DNA of 64,000 bases from UBA4744 sp963707435 (GTDB lineage: Bacteria > Actinomycetota > Acidimicrobiia > Spongiisociales > UBA4744), in NCBI GenBank assembly GCA_963707435.1, contig CAVPPF010000007.1:496001-560000 (forward strand), read 5' to 3'. The notes under the pieces were generated by a model. The model was given only the letters and a program-made list of their open reading frames with translations. It was not told the origin of the DNA and did no database searches. The translations under genes and the position numbers were made by a program. How positions within the stretch are numbered: the stretch's first letter is position 1; every line of letters begins with the position of its first letter. This document shows positions 8,966 to 17,834 of the stretch, in pieces.

Positions 8966-9982
8966 CTACGGCTGGCACACCCAATGTCCCCACGACCCGC
9001 GCGGGTGCCCGGTTCTGATGGAGTAATCAACCAGCCATGCTGCTGCAGCCACGTTGGCTTCGGCATCGAACCGGCTCGCACCTGCAAAGCCGGCCTGGAC
9101 GCTGGAGAATGCCCAGGTGCCGGCCAGAAACTGGAAGAGCCCGGTCGCATCTGATTCCGGGTGTACTGCGTCCGGGTTGCCGCTGCTCTCACACTGCATC
9201 ACTGTCAAGGCTTCCTCGACCAGGCTTGCCGGGAAGTACTGCTCGACGAGCGATCGCCAGGTCTCGGCACCTGCCCGGGCCGCCCGGCGCCGCTCCGCCG
9301 CCTCCGCCTCGCTCACCGCCTGCAGATACGAGGCGTCGGCTTGCCGCAACCCCTCGTAGGACGAGATGAACCGGGCATCGACAGCAGCGAAGAGACTCTG
9401 GAGTTCCCGACCTTCGCTCTCGATCTCGGCGCGAAGCGTTCGCAACCGCTCCTGAGTTTGCTCATAGCCGTCTTGCAGTTCGGCGAGATGTTCCCGCTCG
9501 ATCGCCAGGTTTGCCAGTTCGAGCGCATCGTCCCGCCGCGCCGACGCCGCTGTTTCCTCGAGCATGACAGTCTGCTCAAAACTCGCAGCCGACCAGATCG
9601 ACAGGACGCCGGCCGTTGTTCCGTTCATGTAGGCCGTCACGGCCCGCAGCTCGGTCACCTCTCTCAGGCGACGAACCCGGGCCTCGGCGTCGAAAATCGC
9701 TTCACGCAAGTCGAAGACGCCAAAGGCGGCGCCTTCGAGTTCCTGGTTGGTCTGCTGGAATGAGAAAAGGGCGGCCAGCACCTGGTCTTCAACCGTGCCG
9801 CGCCGGGCCGCCCATGCGTCAACCTCAGCCTGGGCGGCTGCCCGTTGCTCGGCTGCCCGCGCCACCTCCTCGGCAGCGCGATCTACTTCAGTTTGTGCGT
9901 CGGCGGCGGGCCGGCCTCCCGCTACCACCACCGGTACCAGCAGTCCGAAGAGAAGGAACGGCACAAGGCGTCGAAATCGCAT
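8966..9982 (-). CDS. Secreted coiled-coil protein with C-terminal transglycosylase-like domain
   Basis: 338 residues. The signal peptide is MRFRRLVPFLLFGLLVPVVVAGG, which fixes the start at 9982 rather than at an in-frame start further upstream. A long alanine/glutamate-rich coiled coil (about 35-240) resembles the N-terminal regulatory helices of PcsB- and RipA-type peptidoglycan hydrolases. The C-terminus (about 250-338) is lysozyme-like: ALTVMQCESSGNP supplies a catalytic glutamate, and ATGLFQFLAGTW is the conserved transglycosylase stretch. It probably cuts peptidoglycan outside the membrane under control of the coiled coil. It follows rnhB by 43 bases. Confidence 0.8.
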   Translation of the reverse strand: MRFRRLVPFLLFGLLVPVVVAGGRPAADAQTEVDRAAEEVARAAEQRAAAQAEVDAWAARRGTVEDQVLAALFSFQQTNQELEGAAFGVFDLREAIFDAEARVRRLREVTELRAVTAYMNGTTAGVLSIWSAASFEQTVMLEETAASARRDDALELANLAIEREHLAELQDGYEQTQERLRTLRAEIESEGRELQSLFAAVDARFISSYEGLRQADASYLQAVSEAEAAERRRAARAGAETWRSLVEQYFPASLVEEALTVMQCESSGNPDAVHPESDATGLFQFLAGTWAFSSVQAGFAGASRFDAEANVAAAAWLVDYSIRTGHPRGSWGHWVCQP

Positions 9983-10025
9983 GACGCACGGAGCGTACCG
10001 GCCGGGTGTCGCGATGTCGCGGCAT

Positions 10026-10727
10026 TCAGTCGAACAATGATCCCTGGGCATCAGGCCGGTGAAATCGGCGAATCCCCGGCCAGATCAGACCGTCCATGAA
10101 CGCCCAGGAGCGGCGATGCAGGGTGGTCGGCCCCCACGCCTGCAGCGCTGCCTTGTGAACCGGACATGGATACCCCTTGTTTCCCTCAAAGTTGAAGGCG
10201 GGATAGTTGGCGGCTTCGGACCGCATGATGCGATCCCGGGTGACCTTGGCCAGGACCGAAGCGGCGGAGATCGACACGGTGGTTGCGTCGCCTTTGACGA
10301 TCATGCTGGTCCGCCCACCACCGACGAAGTCCCAGTTGCCGTCGATCAGGACCCGGTCCGGCCGGAGACCGAGCGCATCGATAGCCCGCCGGGCCGCCAG
10401 CCTCTGGGCTGCAGACATGCCGAGCTCATCGCACTCCTCATGACTGGCGTGTCCCACCGCCCAGGCGACGCACCAGTTGGAAACACGATCGAACAAAGCC
10501 TCACGTTCGATTTCGGTGAGCATCTTGGAGTCCCGGATCTTGTAGACGCGAGAATCCCGGGGCACCACGGCAGCCCCGACGCTCAGCGGTCCGGCCCAGG
10601 CACCACGACCCACCTCATCGACACCGACCACCACTTCGTGACCGAGGCTCCACATGCGGCGCTCAACTGCCAGGTTGGGAGAATGCTTCTTCAGCGACTT
10701 GCGAAGGCGGGGCACGGTGGTGGACAC
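10026..10727 (-). CDS. rnhB: Ribonuclease HII
   Basis: 233 residues. The RNase HII signature is clear: VVGVDEVGRGAWAGPL (acidic pair D37, E38), a third acid in VLIDGNW, and a fourth in SVLAKVTRDRIM. GNKGYPCPVH and LHRRSW are also typical. The enzyme removes ribonucleotides and RNA primers from RNA-DNA hybrids in the cytoplasm. The N-terminus has a 25-residue extension (MSTTVPRLRKSLKKHSP) before the core domain. It lies between the YqgE gene and the coiled-coil hydrolase on the same strand. Confidence 0.95.
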   Translation of the reverse strand: MSTTVPRLRKSLKKHSPNLAVERRMWSLGHEVVVGVDEVGRGAWAGPLSVGAAVVPRDSRVYKIRDSKMLTEIEREALFDRVSNWCVAWAVGHASHEECDELGMSAAQRLAARRAIDALGLRPDRVLIDGNWDFVGGGRTSMIVKGDATTVSISAASVLAKVTRDRIMRSEAANYPAFNFEGNKGYPCPVHKAALQAWGPTTLHRRSWAFMDGLIWPGIRRFHRPDAQGSLFD

Positions 10728-10774
10728 CCGGCGAGCATAATCACCGGCGGCCGTTGTTCGGGGTTTCCGGAGCG

Positions 10775-11326
10775 TCAGTTCAGGTTGGGATCGGGCGGGA
10801 AGCTTGCGTACATCGCCAGCCGGCCACCCTGGCGAGCCAAAACGCTACGCCACAACCCGGTCGGAAGAGACGAGAAGCCATCACCGGGTTCAGACGGCAC
10901 CAGAAACCATCCTCCGGCAGCTATCTCTTCCTCCAACTGATTCGCTTCCCAGCCTGCGTAGCCGCTGAAGACCCGGAGGAGCTCGATGCCCGTTGCCGCC
11001 GCCGGGTCCGACCCCAGATCCAGCAAGCCGAGCCCCTCGACGATCGGGGTGTACCCGACGGGCAGAATATCGAGCGTGCAGGTTGCCAAACCGATCGCCA
11101 CCTCCCGCTGAACGGGACCGCCCTCGAAAACGACGGACGGCTCCGCGACCAGGAACATCCAGTCCGGCAGGTAGTCAAAGACATCCGCACCGGTCGGCCG
11201 ATTGATGATGAGGCCCAGAGCTCCTTGCTCGTTTGCCTCACAGACCAGCACGACCGCACGAGCGAAGTTCGGGTCGAACATGTGCGGAACGGCAACCAGC
11301 AGCCTGCCGGTCAGATCCTCGCTCAT
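10775..11326 (-). CDS. YqgE/AlgH family protein (DUF179)
   Basis: 183 residues, a normal length for the family. Hallmarks are LTGRLLVAVPHMFDPNFARAVV at the start, ALGLIINRPTG, a VFEGGPVQ motif, and RVFSGYAGWEANQLEEEI. The family is cytoplasmic and widely conserved; its biochemical function is not established, though AlgH was linked to alginate regulation in Pseudomonas. It is preceded on the same strand by the YgjV-like gene, with a strong GC hairpin (11343-11361) between them, and is followed by rnhB. Confidence 0.9.
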   Translation of the reverse strand: MSEDLTGRLLVAVPHMFDPNFARAVVLVCEANEQGALGLIINRPTGADVFDYLPDWMFLVAEPSVVFEGGPVQREVAIGLATCTLDILPVGYTPIVEGLGLLDLGSDPAAATGIELLRVFSGYAGWEANQLEEEIAAGGWFLVPSEPGDGFSSLPTGLWRSVLARQGGRLAMYASFPPDPNLN

Positions 11327-11342
11327 GGGATCATCCTGCCAC

Positions 11343-11361
11343 GCGCGCCCTACGGGCGCGC
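11343..11361 (-). terminator. GC-rich hairpin over the end of the YgjV-like gene
   Basis: GCGCGCCC (11343-11350) and GGGCGCGC (11354-11361) form a perfect 8-bp stem with a 3-base loop. The hairpin covers the stop codon of the YgjV-like gene and ends 17 bases before the YqgE start. There is no T-run, so it may be an attenuating or mRNA-protecting hairpin rather than a strict terminator. Confidence 0.4.
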
Positions 11362-11994
11362 CGCTCCTCCTACCGAGAGCTCGAAATAGCCGGGGTATGC
11401 AGGTGACCGGGTCTCGACAAAACCCATCCGGCGCAGATAGCGCTGGTGTGTCTCCGTGCCGGGCGGGCTGTAGACCTTCGAGATTCTTCGCCCCGCAACA
11501 GCGCCCGAGCTGGGAGTGAACAGGTACCGGGCGTTCTTGAAGTCTCGATACTCGGGGATGACGAAGTCCAGATCCACGATCATGGACCCGTCGGGCCGGA
11601 CATCGGCAATCAGGAGCCCGGCAGGCACCGCATCCCGCAGGATGAAGAGGCGCAAATGCGTTGGCGAGTCCCGGAGACTGAATCCGGGCAGGCGACGTCG
11701 AATCTCGTCCTCGTGGAATTCGATGAAGTAGCGGAGATAGGCCGAATCGGCCCGCACTTCGAGCAACGTGAAGTACTCCTCGACGCCGAGCATCTCCCGC
11801 AGATAGAAGGCGTGCACTCCCATGATGACCACATTGGTGATGATTACCGGCATCGCTCCGATCAGCACCCCGTAGAGAGCGAAGCTGGTCGCTCCGACCA
11901 GCCCGATGATGCGCAGCTTCAATACCGAGGTCATCGTCAACGACGTGACGATGACTGCTGAAGCGAGGTACCCGATGATCTCCGTTACGGGCAT
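11350..11994 (-). CDS. YgjV-like membrane domain fused to an acetyltransferase-like domain
   Basis: 214 residues. The first 75 residues hold about three membrane helices (IIGYLASAVIVTSLTMTSVL, IIGLVGATSFALYGVLIG, VIITNVVIMGVHAFYL), as in the small YgjV inner-membrane family. A cytosolic domain follows (about 90-205). VDLDFVIPEYRDFKNARYLF and the late HQRYLRRMGF resemble the core strand and C-terminal part of GNAT acetyltransferases. The assignment of the second half is tentative. Function is unknown. It lies between the YajQ gene and YqgE on the same strand. Confidence 0.6.
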   Translation of the reverse strand: MPVTEIIGYLASAVIVTSLTMTSVLKLRIIGLVGATSFALYGVLIGAMPVIITNVVIMGVHAFYLREMLGVEEYFTLLEVRADSAYLRYFIEFHEDEIRRRLPGFSLRDSPTHLRLFILRDAVPAGLLIADVRPDGSMIVDLDFVIPEYRDFKNARYLFTPSSGAVAGRRISKVYSPPGTETHQRYLRRMGFVETRSPAYPGYFELSVGGAARP

Positions 11995-12029
11995 CGGTGG
12001 AAAGGTTTCATGAACCGGGTCGCACGTTC

Positions 12030-12515
12030 CTAGTCCCGGAAGTTGATGAATTGGAGGGGCAGTTTGTAGTCAAGGTCTCGGAACACCGCGATGACGTCCT
12101 GCAGATCGTCTCGTTTCTTGCCGGTGATCCGGACGCGGTCGCCGTGGACCTGTGCCTGCACTTTCATTTTGAGATCCCGGACCTGTTTGGCAAGTTCCTT
12201 GGCCGACTCCTGGTCGATCCCCTGGTTGAGCGAGAACTCCGCCCGGAACCTGGCCCTGCCGACTTCCTTTGGCTCACCCCCGGACAGTGACTTCATCGAT
12301 ACCTTCCGACGGACCAGCTTCTCCTTCAGGACGACGATTGCAGCTTCGAGGCGGGCCTCCGACGACGACTCAACCACAATCCCCGTCTCGGTGAGGCGAA
12401 CCTCGGTGTCGGTTCCTTTGAAGTCGAACCGTGTTCTGGTCTCGCGGGCAGCCTGGTCGACGGCGTTCCGCACTTCCTGGATGTCAACCTCTGAAACCAC
12501 GTCAAATGAGGGCAT
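12030..12515 (-). CDS. YajQ family nucleotide-binding protein
   Basis: 161 residues, the usual length for YajQ. The start at ATG 12515 gives the conserved opening MPSFDVVSEVDIQEVRNAVDQ. RTRFDFKGTD, a central GIDQESAKELAKQVRDLKMKVQAQ and the ending LPLQFINFRD are family marks. YajQ proteins have two ferredoxin-like folds and bind nucleotides; some bind cyclic di-GMP and act as effectors. Which ligand applies here cannot be read from sequence. It is transcribed divergently from the GNAT gene at 12604. Confidence 0.92.
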   Translation of the reverse strand: MPSFDVVSEVDIQEVRNAVDQAARETRTRFDFKGTDTEVRLTETGIVVESSSEARLEAAIVVLKEKLVRRKVSMKSLSGGEPKEVGRARFRAEFSLNQGIDQESAKELAKQVRDLKMKVQAQVHGDRVRITGKKRDDLQDVIAVFRDLDYKLPLQFINFRD

Positions 12516-12603
12516 GAGCACGACGTTAGTGGATCGAGCGCCGGTTGCAGAACCTCCGGGCGACTGCCCCCGTGGCTCCGCAGGTGGGACTAGGTTGGGA
12601 TGG

Positions 12604-13125
12604 GTGATCATCCGCAGAGCCGAGCCTTCTGATCTCGTCGATGTGGCCGCGATTGCGGCGGGATCGTTTCACGCCGCGTACGCCGGTCTCCTCCGCGAGG
12701 ATACGGTCTCGCAATGGTTGGCAGCGGCCTATTCCCCTGCTGCTCTCCGGCAACGCTGGGAGGACCACCCGATCTATCTCGTGCTCGAGGACGACGTGAT
12801 CCTGGCGTTCGCCGACGCCTTCATCGAGGACGACCAGATCGTGGTCAGCGCTCTCTGCACCCATCCGGACTATCGGAGACGTGGGGCTGGCGGACTGCTG
12901 ATCGACTGGATTCGCTCTCTGGCTCCTCCCCTGCCGATCATCGCCGATGTCGTCCTCGGCAGCCGGGCGGCCGAGAGCTTCTACGAGGCCAGAGGTTTCG
13001 TACCGGGCGAGACGATCCAGGTGACCCTCTACGGGGAGCGCATCATCGAACGGCGCTGGTGGATGGGAGCCTCACCGCAGGCAACCCCGGTCGATCGCCA
13101 ATCCGTCGGCCGGCTTCTGGGATAA
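12604..13125 (+). CDS. GNAT family N-acetyltransferase
   Basis: 173 residues from a GTG start at 12604, which opens directly with the domain (IIRRAEPSDLVDVAAIA). The acetyl-CoA loop appears as VSALCTHPDYRRRGAGGLLI (Q/RxxGxG/A-type), and the C-terminal ASVFYxxxGF-like strand as AAESFYEARGFV. The acceptor is unknown. The gene ends 9 bases before the adenosine deaminase start, so both are probably on one transcript. No strong Shine-Dalgarno sequence is seen upstream of the GTG. Confidence 0.8.
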   Translation: MIIRRAEPSDLVDVAAIAAGSFHAAYAGLLREDTVSQWLAAAYSPAALRQRWEDHPIYLVLEDDVILAFADAFIEDDQIVVSALCTHPDYRRRGAGGLLIDWIRSLAPPLPIIADVVLGSRAAESFYEARGFVPGETIQVTLYGERIIERRWWMGASPQATPVDRQSVGRLLG

Positions 13126-13134
13126 TCTGGCTCG

Positions 13135-14184
13135 ATGCTGTTCTCTGAGCTACCCAAAGTTCTCCTCCACGAGCACCTCGACGGCGGTCTCCGGATCGAA
13201 ACCGTCCGAGACCTCGCTGCGGACCTGGACTACGAGGAACTGCCCGGCAGCGACCATCAGGAACTGGCCGAATGGTTTGATCAGGGTCGGTCCGGGTCGC
13301 TGGAACGTTACCTCGAGTGTTTCCGACACACGACCGCGCTCATGCAGACCATGCCGGCCATCGAGCGAATCGCCTACGAATCGGTGGTCGACCTCGCCGC
13401 CGACGGCGTGGTCTACGCCGAGATCAGGTTCGCTCCTTCGCTGTGCACGGCCGCCGGTCTCGATGGGCGCCGGGTGGTGGAGGCAGCGCTCTCCGGCCTG
13501 CGTCTGGGCCGAAGCGAGACAGGCCTCGAGACCGGCTTGATCCTGGTCGCCATGAGGACGGGGAACGACTCACTGGATGTGGCCCGCCTGGCAACCAGCC
13601 TCGAGCAGCAGGGGGTCGTCGGTTTCGATCTGGCCGGAGCAGAACGCGGCTTTCCGGCCGACGATCACCTGCCTGCCTGCCGTCATGTGCGTGAGGCCTC
13701 GATGGCGCTCACCATCCACGCTGGTGAAGCCGACGGACCGGACAGCATCTGGCGGGCCCTCCAGCGGTGCGGCGCCCATCGCATCGGACACGGCGTCCAC
13801 CTCGTCGAGGATTGCCGCATGGAGGACGGCGAGATCGTGGCACTCGGGAAACTGTCGTCCTACGTGCGTGACCACCAGGTGCCCCTGGAAATCTGCGTCA
13901 CGTCGAACCTCCATACGGGTGACTACCCGGACCCGGCCGACCATCCGGTCGGTGCACTCTATCGAGCGGGCTTCGCCGTAACGTTGAACACGGACAACCG
14001 GCTGATGAGCAGGACCTCGATGTCCCAGGAGTTCGCGCTCGTCGCCGAACATCACGAATTCTCAGTCCGGGATCTCCGGCAGGTCACTGAGACGGCCATG
14101 ATGGCGGCCTTCTGTTCGCTCCCCGCCAAGGAGCGGCTCCTCACCGAGCGAATCCGCCCGGGCTACGAGATCGCCGGGGCCTAG
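13135..14184 (+). CDS. add: Adenosine deaminase
   Basis: 349 residues. Zinc ligands H12 and H14 lie in LLHEHLDGGLR (HEH instead of the commoner HLH). HAGE carries the catalytic glutamate, RIGHGVHL the third histidine, and LNTDNRLMS the metal-binding aspartate in the form usual for actinobacterial enzymes. It deaminates adenosine and deoxyadenosine to inosine and deoxyinosine in purine salvage, in keeping with the hpt gene at 21.6 kb. The stop shares CTAG (14181-14184) with the convergent hydrolase gene. Confidence 0.92.
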   Translation: MLFSELPKVLLHEHLDGGLRIETVRDLAADLDYEELPGSDHQELAEWFDQGRSGSLERYLECFRHTTALMQTMPAIERIAYESVVDLAADGVVYAEIRFAPSLCTAAGLDGRRVVEAALSGLRLGRSETGLETGLILVAMRTGNDSLDVARLATSLEQQGVVGFDLAGAERGFPADDHLPACRHVREASMALTIHAGEADGPDSIWRALQRCGAHRIGHGVHLVEDCRMEDGEIVALGKLSSYVRDHQVPLEICVTSNLHTGDYPDPADHPVGALYRAGFAVTLNTDNRLMSRTSMSQEFALVAEHHEFSVRDLRQVTETAMMAAFCSLPAKERLLTERIRPGYEIAGA

Positions 14185-15002
14185 GGAGAGATCCGCTCTC
14201 GCAGCCATGCAATGACGGCTGCGACGACTTCCGGTCCCTCCGGTTCGTTGTGCGTCTCGTGTTGCAGCGTTGGGTACAACCGGCGTTCGGCGTTCGGCAA
14301 CTCGCCGAGGGGGGCGCTGGCGCGGGGATGTGCGATGGTGTCGGCTCCGCCGTGCACCACGAACACCGGCACGGAGAGCCTGCTCAGTCCGGCCCGCACA
14401 CGAGCTTGTTCCCGCAAACTGGCCGCGCCCCAAGCCGCGGTGATCTTCGTTTCGATCAGCGGATCGGCGAAGTAGGCCTCACCCACGCCGGGGTCCCGGG
14501 CCAGTTGTTCGCCCTTGAGTCCGCCATCCAACCTCAGATTGGGCGCAACCCTGGCCAGCAGCGGAACGGCAGCCCTGAGCAACGCCGGGGCTGCCGTCTC
14601 CAACCAGGGAGACGTGGCCACGAGAAGGTCTGGAAGATCGGTCCGGCTCAGGCAATAGCCGAGCGCGATGAGCCCACCCATCGAATGTCCGTACAGCACA
14701 AAAGGCACATCCTGCGATCGCGTCGCGGCAATCCGCTCGGCGAGATCGTCGTAGTACGTCTCGTAGACATCGATATGCCAGCGCTTTCCCCCCGACCCGC
14801 CGTGGCCGGCCCAGTCGAAACTGTGCACATCGAGGCCTGCCTCGACCATCTGGGTGGCGACGTGGTTGTAGCGGGCACTGTGCTCACCGCCTCCGTGAAC
14901 GATCAACACGGTCGCCCACGGCGGTGTGTCTCCCGACCAGTGTCTCCGCAGCTGACGCTCGCCCGAAGCAGAGACTCCGATTTCGTCTGTGGCTTGAACC
15001 AT
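14181..15002 (-). CDS. Alpha/beta hydrolase, monoacylglycerol lipase/lysophospholipase type
   Basis: 273 residues. The nucleophile elbow is YGHSMGGL, the oxyanion region VLIVHGGGEHSARY, the acid is in VVHGGADTIAHP, and the histidine is in LQHETHNEPEG. The pattern HGxxEHSxRY and FDWAGHGGSGG is typical of the monoglyceride lipase/lysophospholipase L2 group (Hydrolase_4). The substrate is inferred to be an acyl ester. ATG 15002 was chosen because GAGGAG lies 5 bases upstream and the gcvPB stop is only 2 bases away; the reading frame stays open further upstream but belongs to no domain. Confidence 0.88.
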   Translation of the reverse strand: MVQATDEIGVSASGERQLRRHWSGDTPPWATVLIVHGGGEHSARYNHVATQMVEAGLDVHSFDWAGHGGSGGKRWHIDVYETYYDDLAERIAATRSQDVPFVLYGHSMGGLIALGYCLSRTDLPDLLVATSPWLETAAPALLRAAVPLLARVAPNLRLDGGLKGEQLARDPGVGEAYFADPLIETKITAAWGAASLREQARVRAGLSRLSVPVFVVHGGADTIAHPRASAPLGELPNAERRLYPTLQHETHNEPEGPEVVAAVIAWLRERISP

Positions 15003-15004
15003 GG

Positions 15005-16501
15005 TCACTCCTCGTCCTTGGCAGCCCACGTCACGTGCAGATTTCGAGCCGCCCGGGCATCGTCCGGTCGGTGGACCGGGGTCCGCAGGGGTGCCTCTTT
15101 CACCGCGTCGGCATCGGCGTAGGCACGCTCGGCGATCGCTACCAACGTGGCTGCGAGATTCTCGATGGTCTCCCGGGATTGTGTCTCCGTTGGTTCGATC
15201 ATGAGCGCTTCGTCGACGATCAGCGGGAAGTAGACCGTCGGAGCGTGGTAGCCGCCGTCCATGAGCGCTTTGGCGATGTCCATCGCCCGAACCCCGGTGT
15301 CTTTCTTGATCGTTCTGGCCGATGTGACGAACTCGTGCATGCACGTACTCGGATACGGCAGGTCGTAGCGTTCGCCGAGCAGGTGCTCCAGATAGCGGGC
15401 GTTCAACACCGCCCGCTCGGCAGCCCGTCGCAGCCCTTCCCCGCCCAGACCTCGCATGTAGACGAGCGCGCGCAGCACCACCAGGAAGTTGCCGTGGTGG
15501 CCGTGCACCCGTCCCACACTGGCGGCCGGCATCTCCCAACCGATCGTGCCCGCATCATCGCGGGTCGGGAGGGGACCGGGGAGGTAGCGAACCAGGTCGG
15601 AGCAAACCGCGACGGGCCCGGATCCCGGTCCGCCACCGCCGTGCGGTGTGGCGAAGGTCTTGTGCAGGTTGGAGTGCACAATGTCGAACCCCATGTCACC
15701 CGGGCGGGCAATGCCCATGATGGCGTTGAGATTGGCTCCGTCGTAGTACAGAAGGCCCCCCACTTCGTGAACGGCCTCGGCGATCTCGAGGATCTCCTCC
15801 TCGAACAAGCCGAGCGTGTTCGGGTTGGTGAGCATGAGGCCGGCAACCTGATCATCGAGGGCCTTCCGGAGTGCTTCGAGGTCGACCATGCCGCGATCAT
15901 TTGAGGGGACCTCGACGGCCTCATAGCCCGACAACGTGACCGAAGCCGGATTCGTGCCGTGGGCCGAGTCCGGGATGAGGATTGTGCTGCGGGCATCCCC
16001 GTTTGCCTGGTGATGGGCCCGCATGATCATCAAGCCGGTCAACTCCCCCGCTGCGCCGGCCGGCGGCTGAAACGTTGCCCGAGCCATTCCGGTCAGATCA
16101 CAGAGGATCCGCTCGGTCTCGAGCAGCACCTCGAGTGCTCCCTGCACCAGGTGGGCCGGCGTGGTGGGATGCAGCCCGGCGAAGGCCGGATGGGCTCCTG
16201 CCCAGTCACATATCTTGGGGTTGTACTTCATCGTGCACGAGCCGAGCGGGTAGGCGCCAAGATCCACCGCGAAGTTCCGTTGGGCCAGACGCGTGAAGTG
16301 CATCACCAGGTCGTGTTCCGACACCTCCGGCAGCCGGGGCACCTCCGGCGCCGCTTCGGGAAGATCGAGCGGCCGGTGTGGCACGTCCAACGCGGGCAGC
16401 GATGAGGCTCGCCGGCCGGGGCTCGAGAATTCGGAAAGGGTGGGTTCGGAATCGCCGCCCACGAGGGGCGCAGCCGACGCCCGGCCTCCAGGTTCAGCCA
16501 T
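15005..16501 (-). CDS. gcvPB: Glycine dehydrogenase (decarboxylating) subunit 2
   Basis: 498 residues. This is the PLP-binding half of a two-subunit P-protein. The PLP lysine sits in VHSNLHKTFATPHGGGGPG, and PLGSCTMKYNPK, PAGAAGELTG and DSAHGTNPAS are conserved. With GcvPA it decarboxylates glycine and passes the aminomethyl group to lipoyl GcvH. The first 45 residues are a variable extension. It overlaps gcvPA by 8 bases, within a gcvT-gcvPA-gcvPB operon. The split form contrasts with the single-chain P-protein of Mycobacterium. Confidence 0.95.
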   Translation of the reverse strand: MAEPGGRASAAPLVGGDSEPTLSEFSSPGRRASSLPALDVPHRPLDLPEAAPEVPRLPEVSEHDLVMHFTRLAQRNFAVDLGAYPLGSCTMKYNPKICDWAGAHPAFAGLHPTTPAHLVQGALEVLLETERILCDLTGMARATFQPPAGAAGELTGLMIMRAHHQANGDARSTILIPDSAHGTNPASVTLSGYEAVEVPSNDRGMVDLEALRKALDDQVAGLMLTNPNTLGLFEEEILEIAEAVHEVGGLLYYDGANLNAIMGIARPGDMGFDIVHSNLHKTFATPHGGGGPGSGPVAVCSDLVRYLPGPLPTRDDAGTIGWEMPAASVGRVHGHHGNFLVVLRALVYMRGLGGEGLRRAAERAVLNARYLEHLLGERYDLPYPSTCMHEFVTSARTIKKDTGVRAMDIAKALMDGGYHAPTVYFPLIVDEALMIEPTETQSRETIENLAATLVAIAERAYADADAVKEAPLRTPVHRPDDARAARNLHVTWAAKDEE

Positions 16502-17834
16502 GAGCCAGCACCTCCTTCAGCGCTGAGACGTAGCCGTCGAGTTCGGCCTTCGATCTCTTTTCGGTGACCGCCACCAGCAGCCCGTGCCGGATATCCGGAT
16601 AGTCGGCGCCGAGGGAGATCCCCGCCAGGAATCCTCGCTCGGCCATTGCGGCAATGACCTCATCGGGATCCTTTGGCAGCAGGACGGCGAACTCACGAAC
16701 AAAAGCTGCGGTGTTGGCCGGTTCAACTCCCGGCAGTTCTGCAAGCCGGTCGGCCAGGTAGTGAGCCTTCTGCGCCGATTGGTCGCCAACCTCGCGCAGG
16801 CCCTGGGGTCCGAGCCAGCCCAGATGAATCGCCACGGCCAGAGCGTTGAGCGTCTGATTGGTGCAGATGTTGGACGACGCCTTGGCTCTGCGGATGTCCT
16901 GTTCCCTGGCGCGCAGCGTCAGAACGTAGGCGGTGGCGTCGTCCCGGTCGACGGTCTTTCCGACCAACCGGCCCGGAATCCGGCGCATCAACGCGGTTGT
17001 GGTTGCAAACAGGCCGACGACCGGTCCACCGAACGACAGGGCGTTCCCCAGCGGCTGTCCCTCTCCCACGACCAGATCGAACCCGGCAGAGCCGGGGTTG
17101 CGCAGCAGGCCGAGCGTCATCGGATCCACGGAGGCGACGGCCAGGGCCCCGAGCGAATGGGCGAGTGACGCCGCCCGGTCGTAGTCTTCGACAACGCCGA
17201 GGTAGTTGGGTTGCGCAACGATCACGGCCGCCGGAGCCGGTTCCACCGACTCGTCCCAGACCGTTCTCCCGTCGACCAGTTCGTGCTCGACCACAGCGAT
17301 GCCGCGTGCGGCTGCGAACGTGGCGACGGTTTCTCTGGCACGCGGGTGCACGCCCCGCGACAACCACACGGCGTTGCGGCCGGTGGCCGCAACTGCCAGA
17401 TTGACCGCCTCGACCGCTGCGGTGGCGCCGTCGTAGAGCGACGCATTGGCTACATCCATCCCGGTCAACTCGCAGACCATCGACTGGAACTCGAAGAGCG
17501 CCTGCAGGACTCCTTGGGAAACCTCAGGCTGGTACGGCGTATACGCAGTCACGAACTCGGGGCGCATCGTGAGCGCCGTCACCACCGGGGGGAGGTAGTG
17601 GTCGTAGTAACCGCCGCCGGCGAAGCAGACCAGGTCGGACCGGTTCCGGCGCCCCAACCCATCGACCATCTGCATCAACTCGAGTTCCGAGAGGGCTTCG
17701 GGAAGTCCGGGATCGTGGTCCAGCAGCGCACCGGCCGGTATATGGGCGAAGAGACCGGCCGGGGAATTCAGCCCGAGTGCTTCGAGCATGACGGCTACGT
17801 CCGAGTCGGTATGCGGTGTGAAATCCACGATCAC
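16494..17834 (-). CDS. gcvPA: Glycine dehydrogenase (decarboxylating) subunit 1
   Basis: 446 residues, the partner subunit of GcvPB. It has the fold-type I aminotransferase shape without the PLP lysine. Conserved parts are GGGYYDHYLPPVV, TAYTPYQPEVSQGVLQALFEF, VANASLYDGATA and the late RAKASSNICTNQTLNAL. The start GTG shares four bases (GTGA, 17831-17834) with the gcvT stop, so the gene is translationally coupled to gcvT. Its own stop lies inside the gcvPB start region, so stoichiometric production of the heterodimer is likely. Confidence 0.95.
   Translation of the reverse strand: MIVDFTPHTDSDVAVMLEALGLNSPAGLFAHIPAGALLDHDPGLPEALSELELMQMVDGLGRRNRSDLVCFAGGGYYDHYLPPVVTALTMRPEFVTAYTPYQPEVSQGVLQALFEFQSMVCELTGMDVANASLYDGATAAVEAVNLAVAATGRNAVWLSRGVHPRARETVATFAAARGIAVVEHELVDGRTVWDESVEPAPAAVIVAQPNYLGVVEDYDRAASLAHSLGALAVASVDPMTLGLLRNPGSAGFDLVVGEGQPLGNALSFGGPVVGLFATTTALMRRIPGRLVGKTVDRDDATAYVLTLRAREQDIRRAKASSNICTNQTLNALAVAIHLGWLGPQGLREVGDQSAQKAHYLADRLAELPGVEPANTAAFVREFAVLLPKDPDEVIAAMAERGFLAGISLGADYPDIRHGLLVAVTEKRSKAELDGYVSALKEVLAHG

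Noticed and set aside
14181..15539. Longer hydrolase reading from 15539
   Set aside because: The extra 179 codons lie inside gcvPB, whose protein is clearly conserved; the hydrolase domain begins after ATG 15002 with a good ribosome site.
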